From: JAEUMW01 sp039807745 | GTDB taxonomy: Bacteria; Pseudomonadota; Gammaproteobacteria; Burkholderiales; JAEUMW01 | DNA length: 5,659 bases | Reading direction: 5' to 3' | Assembly: GCA_039807745.1 (NCBI GenBank) | Contig: JBDHRV010000181.1 | Span: 1 to 5,659 of the forward strand | Shown: positions 5,621 to 5,659 of the stretch, one piece after another | How the letters are laid out: each line of letters opens with the position of its first letter | How positions within the stretch are numbered: the stretch's first letter is position 1 | Translations under genes and position numbers: made by a program | Notes under the pieces: generated by a model | Databases searched by the model: none | Told to the model about the DNA's origin: nothing | What the model saw: only the letters and a program-made list of their open reading frames with translations

Positions 5621-5659
5621 ATGACCGATCCGCCGCGCGTGCTGCCTGATCCGCCGGCG
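5621..5659 (+). CDS. Possible 5' end of a gene leaving the window
   Basis: ATG 5621 opens a frame that stays open to the window end (13 codons, MTDPPRVLPDPPA), divergent from the DsrE-like gene. Upstream, TAGAAT (5553-5558) resembles a -10 box but has no clear -35 partner, and there is only a weak GG before the ATG. Thirteen codons cannot identify a family. The alternative ATG 5566 reaches a stop at 5647-5649 after 27 codons and is unlikely to be a gene. Confidence 0.2.
   Translation, partial: MTDPPRVLPDPPA

Noticed and set aside
5566..5649. 27-codon plus-strand ORF starting at ATG 5566
   Set aside because: Short, Arg-rich, no ribosome binding site; more likely chance.

Overview
The window is GC-rich chromosomal DNA with tightly packed bacterial genes, strong G/C preference at third codon positions and frequent GTG/TTG starts. 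ThyA aligns without gaps to the E. coli enzyme (recalled from memory) and thyA overlaps folA. This suggests a proteobacterium, perhaps a betaproteobacterium or GC-rich gammaproteobacterium. The sequence does not allow a finer call.

Left part (1-1247, minus strand): folA (dihydrofolate reductase, 3' end cut by the window edge) and thyA (thymidylate synthase) overlap by four bases (ATGA). They form a thyA-folA operon for dTMP synthesis and tetrahydrofolate recycling. From 1248 to 1570 there is no confident gene: a weak thyA promoter candidate, a small inverted repeat and a 41-codon minus-strand ORF with a ribosome binding site.

Middle (1571-2669, plus strand): a two-domain GNAT acetyltransferase followed by a small basic 64-residue protein of unknown function that has convincing coding bias. 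These converge on a minus-strand M17 (leucyl aminopeptidase family) metallopeptidase with all seven metal and catalytic residues (2682-4172).

Right part (4238-5505, minus strand): a type II toxin-antitoxin pair, Phd/YefM-like antitoxin then PIN-domain (VapC/FitB-like) toxin, overlapping by 11 bases. Just upstream lies a well-formed promoter whose -10 box is inside a perfect inverted repeat, as expected for autorepression. The toxin is followed closely by the peptidase gene on the same strand. Further upstream is a DsrE/DsrF/DrsH-like small protein with a strong Shine-Dalgarno sequence. The last 90 bases may hold the start of a plus-strand gene running out of the window.

The window combines housekeeping genes with one accessory toxin-antitoxin cassette. 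I see no transposase, CRISPR array, tRNA, rRNA or integration site, and no convincing new multi-gene system. The most useful leads are the toxin-antitoxin operator and the two small ORFs.
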